A stretch of 64,000 bases of DNA, taken from positions 3,224,001 through 3,288,000 of the forward strand of contig JALJCQ010000001.1 of the NCBI GenBank assembly GCA_023091665.1, written 5' to 3'. A model generated the notes under the pieces. It ran no database searches, was not told the DNA's origin, and was given only the letters and a program-made list of their open reading frames with translations. Shown one piece after another: positions 49,917 through 58,209 of the stretch. How positions within the stretch are numbered: position 1 is the stretch's first letter; each line of letters begins with the position of its first letter. Origin of the DNA: Pythium myriotylum. Its lineage: Eukaryota; Oomycota; Peronosporomycetes; Pythiales; Pythiaceae. Made by a program: the position numbers and the translations under genes.

Positions 49917-51584
49917 CTACCAGTTGGCCGCGTTCGTTCCGAGGTCGTAGATGAGTAGTGCCGCAAAAATTGTCACGATAGCGAGTCGAGCGATGCTGTT
50001 GTAGCCACCGAAGGCCCGGAGTTGCTGTGCGTCGAGCTTTTGCGCCGGCAGGAACCAGAACATGACGATGGCCGAGAGCTGGATTAGTGAGTACACGACT
50101 GTGGACACCATCACGTCGTGGCGTACAGACGACTGGTCCATGCCGATCTCTTCGGCACTGATCTTGGCGCCCACGGCTTTATTCAGGGAGTTCCAGAGGG
50201 TCCCTCCGGCGATTGAGATGAGTTGCATGAATGAAGAGATGAGGCCCATGGTCACACCTTCACGGCCGATGTCTGCGATCTCCGTAGGGGGGATGACGAT
50301 GAAGAGTTCAAACCAGCCCTGCGGGATTTGACCGAGAGAAATCCACAGGTACATGTACCAGGTTTCGCGGATTTCGTTGTACGTGATAGGGAGCGTCAAC
50401 GCAAAGTTGGTCATGACGTAGAACACGAGACCGATACAACCGATCTTTCGCCAGTCAAAGTTGACGAAGAATGACTTGAAAATAATGACGCCAATGAGTT
50501 TGGGTGCCTCAACAGCCAAGTTGAGCCACTCAGTCTTGGACGGCGTGAAGCCCGACCACGCCATGACGGCGTTCTGAACGTCTGGACTTGCAGCACTGAG
50601 CAGGAAAATGGTCACGACGAGGTAGAAGAAGATGCAATACACAACTTTTTGCTGGAGGAAGTTCCAGAGCTCGCGGATGCGGGCTGAAACGGAGACGCTG
50701 TTCATTGGCGCGTACTCTTCGAGTAGGTACCATCGCAGCAGTGGCAGCGGCAGTAGACACACGATACCCAAGACGAGGCAGACCTCGTCGAGCGACAAGT
50801 CGGACTTGTATGTGCCGTCGTCTTGTGGGTGGATAATGTACGCGCAGAGCACGTTGGTGAGGGCCGCAGCACCGAAGTGGAGGATGAAGAAGAGAGACTG
50901 AAGGTGTCCTCGCTCGTAGAGGTGCTCGCGTTGGGCAAACTCGACGGTCATCGCGAGCGACGCGATCCACATGATCTGGTTGCCGACTGACGCCGTGATA
51001 CTGCAGATGAGGTACAAATAGCCGAGCGACGAGTCTGTCTTCTCCATGGTCGTGTCGATGATACTGATCACAAAGTACATGATGGCCGCGAGGGTCCAGC
51101 CCACCATCATGTACGACTTGCGGCGGTAACCAAACATAGGAAAGCAGTCCGAGACGAGACCAATGAACACCGCGAGCGTGCCAGGCCACTGTACGAGCTT
51201 GACAGCGGCGTCAATTTGATCGGGATGGTATGTGGTGAGCTGCATGACCAGCAGCGGCTGTAGTGCGTACGTCGAGAAGTTTACTGTGAATCCAGCCGCC
51301 ATCGCTGTGAACGCGAGGCCGAAGTACTGTGGTGAGAAGAGTAACACGGATGGAAGCCCTTCTCGCAGACTCCCAAACGCGGCATAGTTGAAGAATGCCT
51401 CTCCGGCCACGAAGCGGCCCTTGGGCACGTTCTCGCTGATGCTGTCGGCCTCGCGAATGGGCCCACGCGACGTGGGCTGCGCCATGAAGACCACGTCTTC
51501 ATCTTCATCCATGACCGTGATCGTCGCCGACTGAAACGACTTGTCCTTGCGGAGACTGAAGTCGATCGGCTCAGCGAGCGACAT
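49917..51584 (-). CDS. BT1-family transporter N (divergent)
   Basis: 555 residues from ATG 51584. RFVAGEAFFNYAAFGSLREG precedes helix 1, but the rest is distant from A-M. The BT1 loop is SDCFPMFGYRRKSYMMVGW, and PTEIADIGREGVTMGLISSF and KLDAQQLRAFGGYNSIARLA are kept. Together with O it shares PPTE/LPTE before the IAD motif, a QIP-or-SIPxGWFELFIV segment and an LQQKVVY/LQQKPVY loop, so N and O form a separate sub-group. The tail is acidic (DEDEDVVF) with no ILYDE motif. Confidence 0.88.
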   Translation of the reverse strand: MSLAEPIDFSLRKDKSFQSATITVMDEDEDVVFMAQPTSRGPIREADSISENVPKGRFVAGEAFFNYAAFGSLREGLPSVLLFSPQYFGLAFTAMAAGFTVNFSTYALQPLLVMQLTTYHPDQIDAAVKLVQWPGTLAVFIGLVSDCFPMFGYRRKSYMMVGWTLAAIMYFVISIIDTTMEKTDSSLGYLYLICSITASVGNQIMWIASLAMTVEFAQREHLYERGHLQSLFFILHFGAAALTNVLCAYIIHPQDDGTYKSDLSLDEVCLVLGIVCLLPLPLLRWYLLEEYAPMNSVSVSARIRELWNFLQQKVVYCIFFYLVVTIFLLSAASPDVQNAVMAWSGFTPSKTEWLNLAVEAPKLIGVIIFKSFFVNFDWRKIGCIGLVFYVMTNFALTLPITYNEIRETWYMYLWISLGQIPQGWFELFIVIPPTEIADIGREGVTMGLISSFMQLISIAGGTLWNSLNKAVGAKISAEEIGMDQSSVRHDVMVSTVVYSLIQLSAIVMFWFLPAQKLDAQQLRAFGGYNSIARLAIVTIFAALLIYDLGTNAANW

Positions 51585-53194
51585 TGTGTCGAGATCGGTG
51601 GAAGGACCTGCGCCGAACGAAAGTGGTCAAGCAGCCACGGACGGAGATCGAGAAAGACAAGAGCGCAAGTGAGCGCCACCCAAACAAAGAAGCCCGTGGG
51701 TTGGCGAAGCGCGTGCTGAATCGATCGAGGCCTGTCTGCTCGTTGATGTGTCGCGGCCTCGTTTCTTTCTCCATCTCACGCGCAATCGCAGACGTGGCGC
51801 TCGGAATGACAAAAAAGATCGGCTTTCGACTTGTCGAAAGCGCGCGGAGCTGCTCACCAGCTCTTCGGTGACCGACGAAAACCCACAGCCGGAGAAGAAG
51901 AAAACCCAGCAAGAAGAAAACAAGCGAGCTCCAGCTCTCCAGAGAGTAGGCTCAGGATCCGAGATCCGGGCGCATTTTGTTGTTGGTGAGACCGTCGGAT
52001 CCCAGAGGGGAAAACCTCCTGACACCAAGAAACAGCTGACGGATCTCGCAGGACCATCTGCACTTGTGACCGCTTGTGCATTGCCAGGTCAGACGAGCTC
52101 ACAACAGATTGTGGCAGTATTTTGTAGCTCCCCTCTTCGGCTTCAACTGGGACTGGCGCTTGCTAGTCAAGAGACATTATTCTCAGGCTTTGTTTCGCCT
52201 CGTCGCCGTTCTAAACAGATAGAGAATTCATCCCTTCAGGATAGGACATCGTGCATTCTCAAAAAGAGCCCAAGTTTATCCTTGGCCGAGAACCGTTAGT
52301 CATCAAGTGATCGTCCAGCAGATTGCTGGCTTCCAGCGAGGAACCGGACCGCGGCTTCCCACCGTCGCCACACGGCAGTGGACCGTTGCTGTTGACGCTG
52401 GACGGCGAGTCGGCTCGTCTTGCGCCCGCAATCCCACACGGGCAGTCCAACGGCAGCGTTTCTTGAAGTCGACCGAGATGCATGGAGCTGGTCTGCAGCT
52501 GCTGCTGTACAGTACAGTATCGCTCAGTAACTGAACAGCATGTCGGCGTCAGTCAACTGGAGGGCCAAGCGCGGGATGGAGCTCTGAGATCTTGCGGTGC
52601 TCGTGAAGAAAGTCTCAACGGTCCAACAGGCTCGGCGTGGTGATGAGCAGCCACGTGCTGCCCGAATCTTGGCAAACACGGACAATGTCCTCTGTATGTG
52701 TACAGCCCAAGCACGGGATACTGGTACGCAAGGGCTTCCAAGTCAGCAACAAAGGGCATGAGAGATGAGTCTGGCCGTGTGCCACTGTCACGTGTGTATG
52801 TACTGGACTCTGTTGGAACACGAGGTCTTGAGAGGTGGCCTGATTGCAAAGAGACGACTTTTCGAGCCACTGAGAGGCGGAGGTTCCGCCGCCGCGTCTG
52901 GCTATCGCAGCGTCGGAGCAGAGAAATTGCGACGCCGCGGCAACAAAGACCGGGAACTTTCTTCGCGGGAGATGCTCACAATGAGCATCACCAGTGTCAA
53001 CGACTGTCTTCCCGCCCCATGTGTGATCGCGAGTTTCTACGAAGGCTCCCATGAGGCTCCACTGGCAGATCTCTCATTCGGAAATCCTGTGGACGGCTGG
53101 CGACGATCTACTGTCTATGTGATACTTGAAGGACTTTGGTATGCATCCGAATCGAGAAACGCTCGGGAATGGCGACATGTACTGATTAGCCTCT
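51585..53194. other. Intergenic spacer between BT1 genes N and O
   Basis: 1.6 kb. Long plus-strand frames (51748-52299 and 52765-53205) and a minus-strand frame (52615-53052) exist but have no recognisable domain or paralogue, so I do not call them. A GTACAGTAC site lies near 52507. Confidence 0.45.
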
Positions 53195-53813
53195 ACACGG
53201 TCTAAGGTCTCCTCTTCTCTGCTAGACGTACCCGAGGCAACCCGGGATCCGGTGGAGCAGGGTCGGTCGTGATCAACCTTGACCGGTCGAAGAACACCCC
53301 AGCAGTCCTGTGGAGGGCTGCGACGCGCCTCTCAGAGCCGACAACGACCAACACCGTTGCGGCATACACCGGCCTAATCACCGGGCTCCAAGCCGCTAAA
53401 GAGAACCACTGGCTTGGTCTATACGTTATCGGCGCCAGCGAATTGATTCTCCGGCAGCTACGTGACCATCGTCCGCCCAAGAACCCCATACTCCTTTCCC
53501 TGTACCGTCAAGCGAGATCTCTAGCGGACAACTCGATGTATGTGAACGGAACCATCATCTTCGAGCGCACAACCGCACAGCAAACTCGCTCATCAACCTC
53601 GCGGAGGAAGACTGCAACTACCACGTCTTCCATTCAACAAGCAGGCCGGGCCACACCGACCTGCCCCAGCTCATCGCCTCCGACCTCCTTCCCTGGCTTC
53701 TCCGCCAGGTTGACCCGTGAACGGCCGACTATAGCACTACGAGCTGATAGCTATTAGAGTAAGTAAATCGAAACTCAATAGACTCCATCTTCTATCTAAC
53801 ACGGTCTAAGGTC
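53195..53813 (+). mobile_element. 5'-truncated LINE-like element fragment with RNase H and 15-bp target-site duplication
   Basis: A 589-bp insert (53210-53798) is flanked by the 15-bp direct repeat ACACGGTCTAAGGTC (53195-53209 and 53799-53813). The plus strand codes an RNase H-like domain: TRGNPGSGGAG near 53230, an SELILRQLRDHRPPKNP block near 53450, and a final HLRAHNRTANSLINLA block near 53552. A one-base frameshift between about 53525 and 53548 separates the last block, and the usual GDSEL Asp is Ala, so it is dead. A stop at 53718-53720 is followed by a short 3' tail ending TCTATCTA. A long duplication, missing 5' end and short repeated tail suit target-primed reverse transcription of a non-LTR element. 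An LTR element would give a 4-6 bp duplication. Confidence 0.8.
53211..53720 (+). pseudogene. RNase H domain relic of a retroelement
   Basis: The coding remnant within the insert starts just before the glycine-rich RNase H motif and runs open to about 53540, then continues in another frame to the stop at 53718. The first catalytic Asp (usually FDG) is absent and a second is Ala. It is a C-terminal part of a retroelement polyprotein and is not functional. Confidence 0.75.
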
Positions 53814-55539
53814 AACTGCGGACTTGCAGCCAGTTCGCGGCCACGTTGTACAGCAGCAGCACGACGAATGCGCCACAGAGCGAGCGGCTCGCCGGCCGGC
53901 TTGTGGTCCCAAAAAGACGCCACCGCTGTGCGTCGAGCTTTTGCGGGGGCAGCAGCGGGGCCAATGCGACGCTGCAGAGATTGAGCACGACGTACCCGAT
54001 GCCGATAGCCACAAAGCTCTCGCGTGTCGCCTCATCGTCTGCCACGATCTCGCTGACCGAGAGTGTGAGCCCTGTGGCCTGGTTGAAGGAATCCCACAAT
54101 GTCGTCGACATGATCGCAATGAGAGCCATGAATGATGTGACAAGCCCCATGACCAGACCTTCCCGCCCGACGCCTGCGACCTCAGTGGGCAAGATCACGA
54201 TGAAGACCTCGAACCAGCCGAGCGGGATACTTGCTACGGCCGTCCAGGTGTAGTACAGCCACTCCCCACGCGCGACATCGAACCCACAGACCACCACCAG
54301 CACGAGATTGCACACCGCGTACAATACGAGTCCCATTACACCCAGCACGCGCCAGTTGAGGTTGACCATGAACATCTTCCAGACGATCACGGCGATCACC
54401 TTGGGCATAGCTTGCGCAACGACAATATTGCCGAACTTTTGTTTCGAGATATTACACCACGCGAGCACAGCGGTGTCCACGCTGCTGCTTCGTGCGTTCA
54501 CGAGGATTACGACACCGCACAAAAAGAAGTAAATGCGGTACACGGGCTTTTGCTGTAGGTGACTCGAAAGATCAGAGGAGAGACCTGCCGATGAAAGCTT
54601 GGTCGCTGTGTCCCGTTCGACTTGGTCGCGGTTTTCATGGTAGAACCAAACGATAAACGGCATCGGGACGAGTGCAGAACCTGCGAGCACAATCAGTGTT
54701 TCGTTCATGGCGATGGCGGCCTCCACTGCGCCGTCGCTGCTGGTGGTGACGAGGATTCGAGTGGTGACGGCGTGTGTCAGAGCTGTCACGGAATAATACA
54801 CCAAGAAGAACGCTCCCTGGAACTGGCCTCGGTCATCAATAGTTTCTCGCTGAGCATGCTCAACCGTAATGGCAAGCGAGATAACCCAGACGATTTGGAT
54901 GCCACACGACGTCGTCATGCTGAGCGCGATTAGCGTAATCGCCGTTCGCTCTGCAGTTGTGTCGGCTGTGTGCGTGATCAGCGCCGCGAGCACCAAGGCG
55001 ATACTCGTTGTCGTCCAGCCCAGCAAAAGATATGGCTTGCGATGATGTCTGGATATGGGTAGCGCGTCCGACACAACCCCGATGAAAAGTGAGAGCACAG
55101 GCGGCCACTGCAGCAGCGAGTTGGTCGTCGAGACCAGATCTGCATGGTACGTCGAGAGAAAACCGGTGATGAAAAGTGGGCGAAACGCGCTTGCGAAGAA
55201 CGCGCCACAGAAGCCAGCAACTGCCGCATTGACGGCGAGACCAACACATCCTCGGCTAAAAAGAGGGACAGGAGGAGGGCCGCGTTCTCGCAACCGGCCA
55301 TCGCACCGTTCTCCTCCGTCGAATGAGTTGAAGTCGACAACGATGGCGGCGTGTGTGAGATCTACCGTATCTTGAGTTGTACGCTGCGGCATGAAAACCG
55401 TACCGTCATCGTCTTCTCGGCCAGAACTCTCAGCCTCGGCGTCAATTGGATCAGGGATCGGAATAGCTGACAATCTCACGGCCGTGTAAGACTCGCTTCC
55501 ATCGGCAAATGAATGTCGCTCCTCAGTCACGCGTTCCAT
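53812..55539 (-). CDS. BT1-family transporter O (divergent)
   Basis: 575 residues from ATG 55539, just after a near-perfect initiator; the longer reading begins with TTG. The BT1 loop is SDALPISRHHRKPYLLLGW, with PTEVAGVGREGLVMGLVTSF and KLDAQRWRLFGTTSRPASRS near the end. It has lost two array signatures: the RFVAG..FFNY..GSLRP stretch is VDFNSFDGGERCDGRLRERG, and DAQQLRAFGGYN is DAQRWRLFGTTS. It pairs with N. The stop codon abuts the target-site duplication of the retroelement relic, which replaced its immediate 3' flank. Confidence 0.87.
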   Translation of the reverse strand: MERVTEERHSFADGSESYTAVRLSAIPIPDPIDAEAESSGREDDDGTVFMPQRTTQDTVDLTHAAIVVDFNSFDGGERCDGRLRERGPPPVPLFSRGCVGLAVNAAVAGFCGAFFASAFRPLFITGFLSTYHADLVSTTNSLLQWPPVLSLFIGVVSDALPISRHHRKPYLLLGWTTTSIALVLAALITHTADTTAERTAITLIALSMTTSCGIQIVWVISLAITVEHAQRETIDDRGQFQGAFFLVYYSVTALTHAVTTRILVTTSSDGAVEAAIAMNETLIVLAGSALVPMPFIVWFYHENRDQVERDTATKLSSAGLSSDLSSHLQQKPVYRIYFFLCGVVILVNARSSSVDTAVLAWCNISKQKFGNIVVAQAMPKVIAVIVWKMFMVNLNWRVLGVMGLVLYAVCNLVLVVVCGFDVARGEWLYYTWTAVASIPLGWFEVFIVILPTEVAGVGREGLVMGLVTSFMALIAIMSTTLWDSFNQATGLTLSVSEIVADDEATRESFVAIGIGYVVLNLCSVALAPLLPPQKLDAQRWRLFGTTSRPASRSLCGAFVVLLLYNVAANWLQVRS

Positions 55540-55561
55540 CGTGTTCCAGATGATCAGTTGC

Positions 55562-55580
55562 GGCAAAATGTTAAACTGAA
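55562..55580 (-). promoter_or_regulatory. Oomycete initiator core promoter of BT1 gene O
   Basis: Minus-strand TTCAGTTTAACATTTTGCC fits YTCANTTYNNCAWTTTNYY almost exactly, about 40 nt before ATG 55539. Confidence 0.7.
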
Positions 55581-56005
55581 GATCGTCGACGGCGCGAACG
55601 AGTCTGAACTTTTTTCATGGAAGCTGCTGATGGGGTTTGCAGTTAAATTTCTACAAGATCATGGGCGAAGACAATGGAAGAAAGGGTCTTGATCGTTCCT
55701 GGCGTGCCACACACAGCAGTGTAACGGAACGGGCAGCATTTCTGCGGATCACTTGGCTGATGACGACTCATTCGCACGAGAGAAAGCAAGTCAAACCTGG
55801 TTCGAAGTCAAAATCCCAACTTCTAAAGGTCAATGTGGGAAATTGCAAGCTACGTGTTTGGACAGTTGTGAAACTGTATCGATGGAAGATTCTTGTTGCG
55901 TCAGACTCGGTGTGAATGTATAAATCCAAGACCTTCCACCGGAGAATCTTGAAGAGTCGCCTTCCCACTGGTCTCATCGCAGAAGAAGCGATCGAGTTGT
56001 ACGCG
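55581..56005. other. Divergent intergenic region between BT1 gene O and the small secreted-protein gene
   Basis: About 0.43 kb. It holds an initiator-like GACTCATTCGCACGAG on the plus strand near 55767 and a TATAAAT at about 55919, either of which could serve the downstream small gene. Confidence 0.45.
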
Positions 56006-56344
56006 ATGCGTCTAATCTCCAAGCTCTTCGCTTCATTCGTTCTTGCGGTCTTCCTGTCAGTAGAGCTCACGTTCGGACAGAATATGCCAAAGCTGTCGAA
56101 TCGTATGGCTGGACGTCTCGCGAAGGGTCAATCAAAGGTCTACGAAGTCGAATTCTCAGACGCGGAAGAAAGTGTGCTGAAAGGCAGTCAGAACGAGACT
56201 CCAGAGGGGCTTGCGCGTTTGTTAAAGGGCCGTAGTGTCCACGAAATCACACGCCGCTGTGTTGAGCTGGGTCTGCGCTGTGGTGATGGTGCCAGTGCAC
56301 CAGGGAAGAACACAGAGAAGTGGCGCGGTCGCCAAACAACCTAG
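56006..56344 (+). CDS. Small secreted protein, unknown function
   Basis: 112 residues from ATG 56006. The in-frame extension to 55916 is rejected because the signal peptide starts at 56006. Residues 1-25 (MRLISKLFASFVLAVFLSVE then LTFGQ) are a typical secretory signal. The mature part of about 87 residues is charged, with two cysteines (RRCVELGLRC), a basic MAGRLAKGQSK stretch and a hydrophilic tail. There is no RxLR-EER or LxLFLAK motif and no known domain. Small secreted proteins of oomycetes are often apoplastic effectors or wall proteins; that is only a possibility here. It is one of two plus-strand genes in the window. Confidence 0.55.
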   Translation: MRLISKLFASFVLAVFLSVELTFGQNMPKLSNRMAGRLAKGQSKVYEVEFSDAEESVLKGSQNETPEGLARLLKGRSVHEITRRCVELGLRCGDGASAPGKNTEKWRGRQTT

Positions 56345-56390
56345 GAATAACAAAGCACGAACATATTGGAATTGAAGGTTACTTACACTT

Positions 56391-57723
56391 TTACTCCCCA
56401 AAGGCTTGAATACGGTGAACGACGACGGCCATGCAGAACGAGAACCAAAGGAACGACCCAATTGGGTAGTAGTACCAAGACGCAAGCGTCCAGAGGCAAA
56501 GCAACGAGTGAAACAGGACGCTCTTGGCAACTGCGAGAGGGATATTCGTCTCGCTGCGAAGCACACGATGGCCTTCGAACGAGCCGTTCTCGTAAAACTT
56601 GCGCAAGCGGTCTTCTTTGACCTGGAATCGGTCTTTTAGCCACTGGTCCATCGAGTCTTTGTGCTGTGCCACCTCGTTCTTGTTGTATTTGTTGATGTGA
56701 ATGTGCACGGCTTTCGGAAATTGACCGCGCACAAGTCGGAGCTACGCAGACACACGTTAGGGCACACTTTCTGGAAGTATTTCGACCTTGTAGACTCACT
56801 GGTGATGGCCTCACGCCTTCCTGAAGTTCTGGATAGCCCACTGTTATGTCCAAAACGCTGTCGGGTTCCATCTCGTTGGCGCACAGTTCAAAGCCTCGAA
56901 CTCGCGGGATCAAGACATAATCCCACAGTTTTTGACCGCGTTCTCTCGCGAACTCGTGGCTCCGCTCGAGCGTCTTCTGGAAAAGCGCGGTGCCTTCAGG
57001 GAACATGCACAGCCAAAAGCCCACGGCGGCTTGCTTGTAGCGCGCGATCTGGCTCTTGATGCGACCCTGATCCGTCTCCCACTTGCGGCTCACGTACGGG
57101 TAGTCGAGCATGAGCATTGCCCAACCAGGCCCCGGAAGACAACGGATGATCGACTTCATCATAACCCGGATACGACCGTGGCAGTTGAAACGCATCGACA
57201 GATTCCTACAATTGGATATGAGTGGAGTAGAAGAGTACCAAAATCACAACCCAAAATCTTACCAGAAGAAGATCCAGTCGATCTCAGTGCGGTGGTTGCA
57301 GATCAACAAGACCTGCTCGTCGACAGGAAACGAAAGCTTGTCGGCCGTGGCTGCGTCGTCCGTCGTGATCACAACGTCCATTCCGCCAAACAACTCGAGC
57401 AAACCGCCGAGCTGAGAGAAGAATGTCTCTTCGAGCCACTGCAATAATCTCTGCGGCCACACGGCGTCGACGCCGAAGAGAAGCTTGGAACGCACGAAGA
57501 GCTGCGTCGGGATGATCACCCAGACCATATCGAGGAATGGGCACAGCATGACCCACGACACATACGCCCAGCCACGCAATGTCTGGGACCACGACGGAGG
57601 CGACTCATACTTGGTGCTCGCGTACACCGCGCGGTTAAGCTGTTTCTCGCTAGGGGTCTCAGCGAGTGCGGGTTCTCGCTCGCTGGATGTCGGCGACGCG
57701 TGCACGACTTGCTGCGGTGGCAT
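56391..57723 (-). CDS. Lysocardiolipin/lysophospholipid acyltransferase-like protein (3 exons)
   Basis: Exons on the minus strand are 57723-57263, 57205-56800 and 56741-56391, giving 405 residues. Introns of 57 nt (GTAAGA...TGTAG) and 58 nt (GTGAGT...CGTAG) restore one continuous frame. It is a PlsC-type acyltransferase of the LCLAT1/AGPAT family. NHRTEIDW spans the first intron as the NHx4D catalytic block. PGPGWAMLMLDYPYVSRKWE, MFPEGT and DITVGYPE follow, and the pattern KAVHIHINKY...DRLRKFYENGSF is typical of lysocardiolipin acyltransferases. Membrane helices occur near residues 45-70 and at the C-terminus. It would acylate lysophospholipids at the ER. The start is ATG 57723, about 62 nt after an initiator; a longer in-frame extension exists upstream. 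Confidence 0.87.
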
Positions 57724-57768
57724 GTTGCAATATTGGAGACCGTGGAGACCTGAGACCGTACACCGGAG

Positions 57769-57790
57769 CCGAAGATCGTGGAATGATGGG
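57769..57790 (-). promoter_or_regulatory. Oomycete initiator core promoter of the acyltransferase gene
   Basis: The minus strand contains ATCATTCCACGATCTTCGG; the TCATTCC core followed by CGATCTTC is a good initiator match about 62 nt before ATG 57723. Confidence 0.55.
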
Positions 57791-58209
57791 AATCGATGAA
57801 CAAGGCGGAAGGACTGACGCAGCAACGCTGGAGATGCGGCGGATGGCTGCGTCGCGTGATGTGACGGAACCCGAGATGGAACAAGGCATTCGGCGGTGTT
57901 CGGGTGGTCGGACGGTATCTGATATGACCACATATTGACTATTACAGTTTTAAATTGGTATCATTCTGATTACTATAGAAATGCATACTATGGATTTATG
58001 AAACATATACGTTACGAAAGTGATGTGGAAGGGCGGCGAAGCATAATCGTCTCACGGCCAATCACTCTTTCGAATGAGTGATGGCTTCGATCGGGTTCGA
58101 TTTTGCAAGAATTGGTATTGATTATGACCACTGCAATTTGTGACTCGACATAGTATTAACTGGACGGATTATGCACAATAGGATAGCATACCAAATTTGC
58201 GACTGTGGC
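57791..58209. other. Intergenic spacer between the acyltransferase and KRE6-like gene 4
   Basis: About 0.42 kb, AT-rich around 57940-58010. It contains a small inverted repeat, TCACTC with GAGTGA, around 58065-58082. No gene. Confidence 0.5.

Noticed and set aside
51748..52299. 183-codon plus-strand frame upstream of BT1 gene N
   Set aside because: No domain, signal peptide, coding bias or paralogue; it overlaps the expected 5' region of N.
52615..53205. Overlapping 145- and 146-codon frames on opposite strands
   Set aside because: Neither shows a recognisable family and each runs into the retroelement duplication; insufficient support.
53210..53798. Insertion as an LTR retrotransposon fragment
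   Set aside because: The flanking duplication is 15 bp, no terminal repeats are seen, and the 3' tail is a short repeat; a LINE-like origin fits better.
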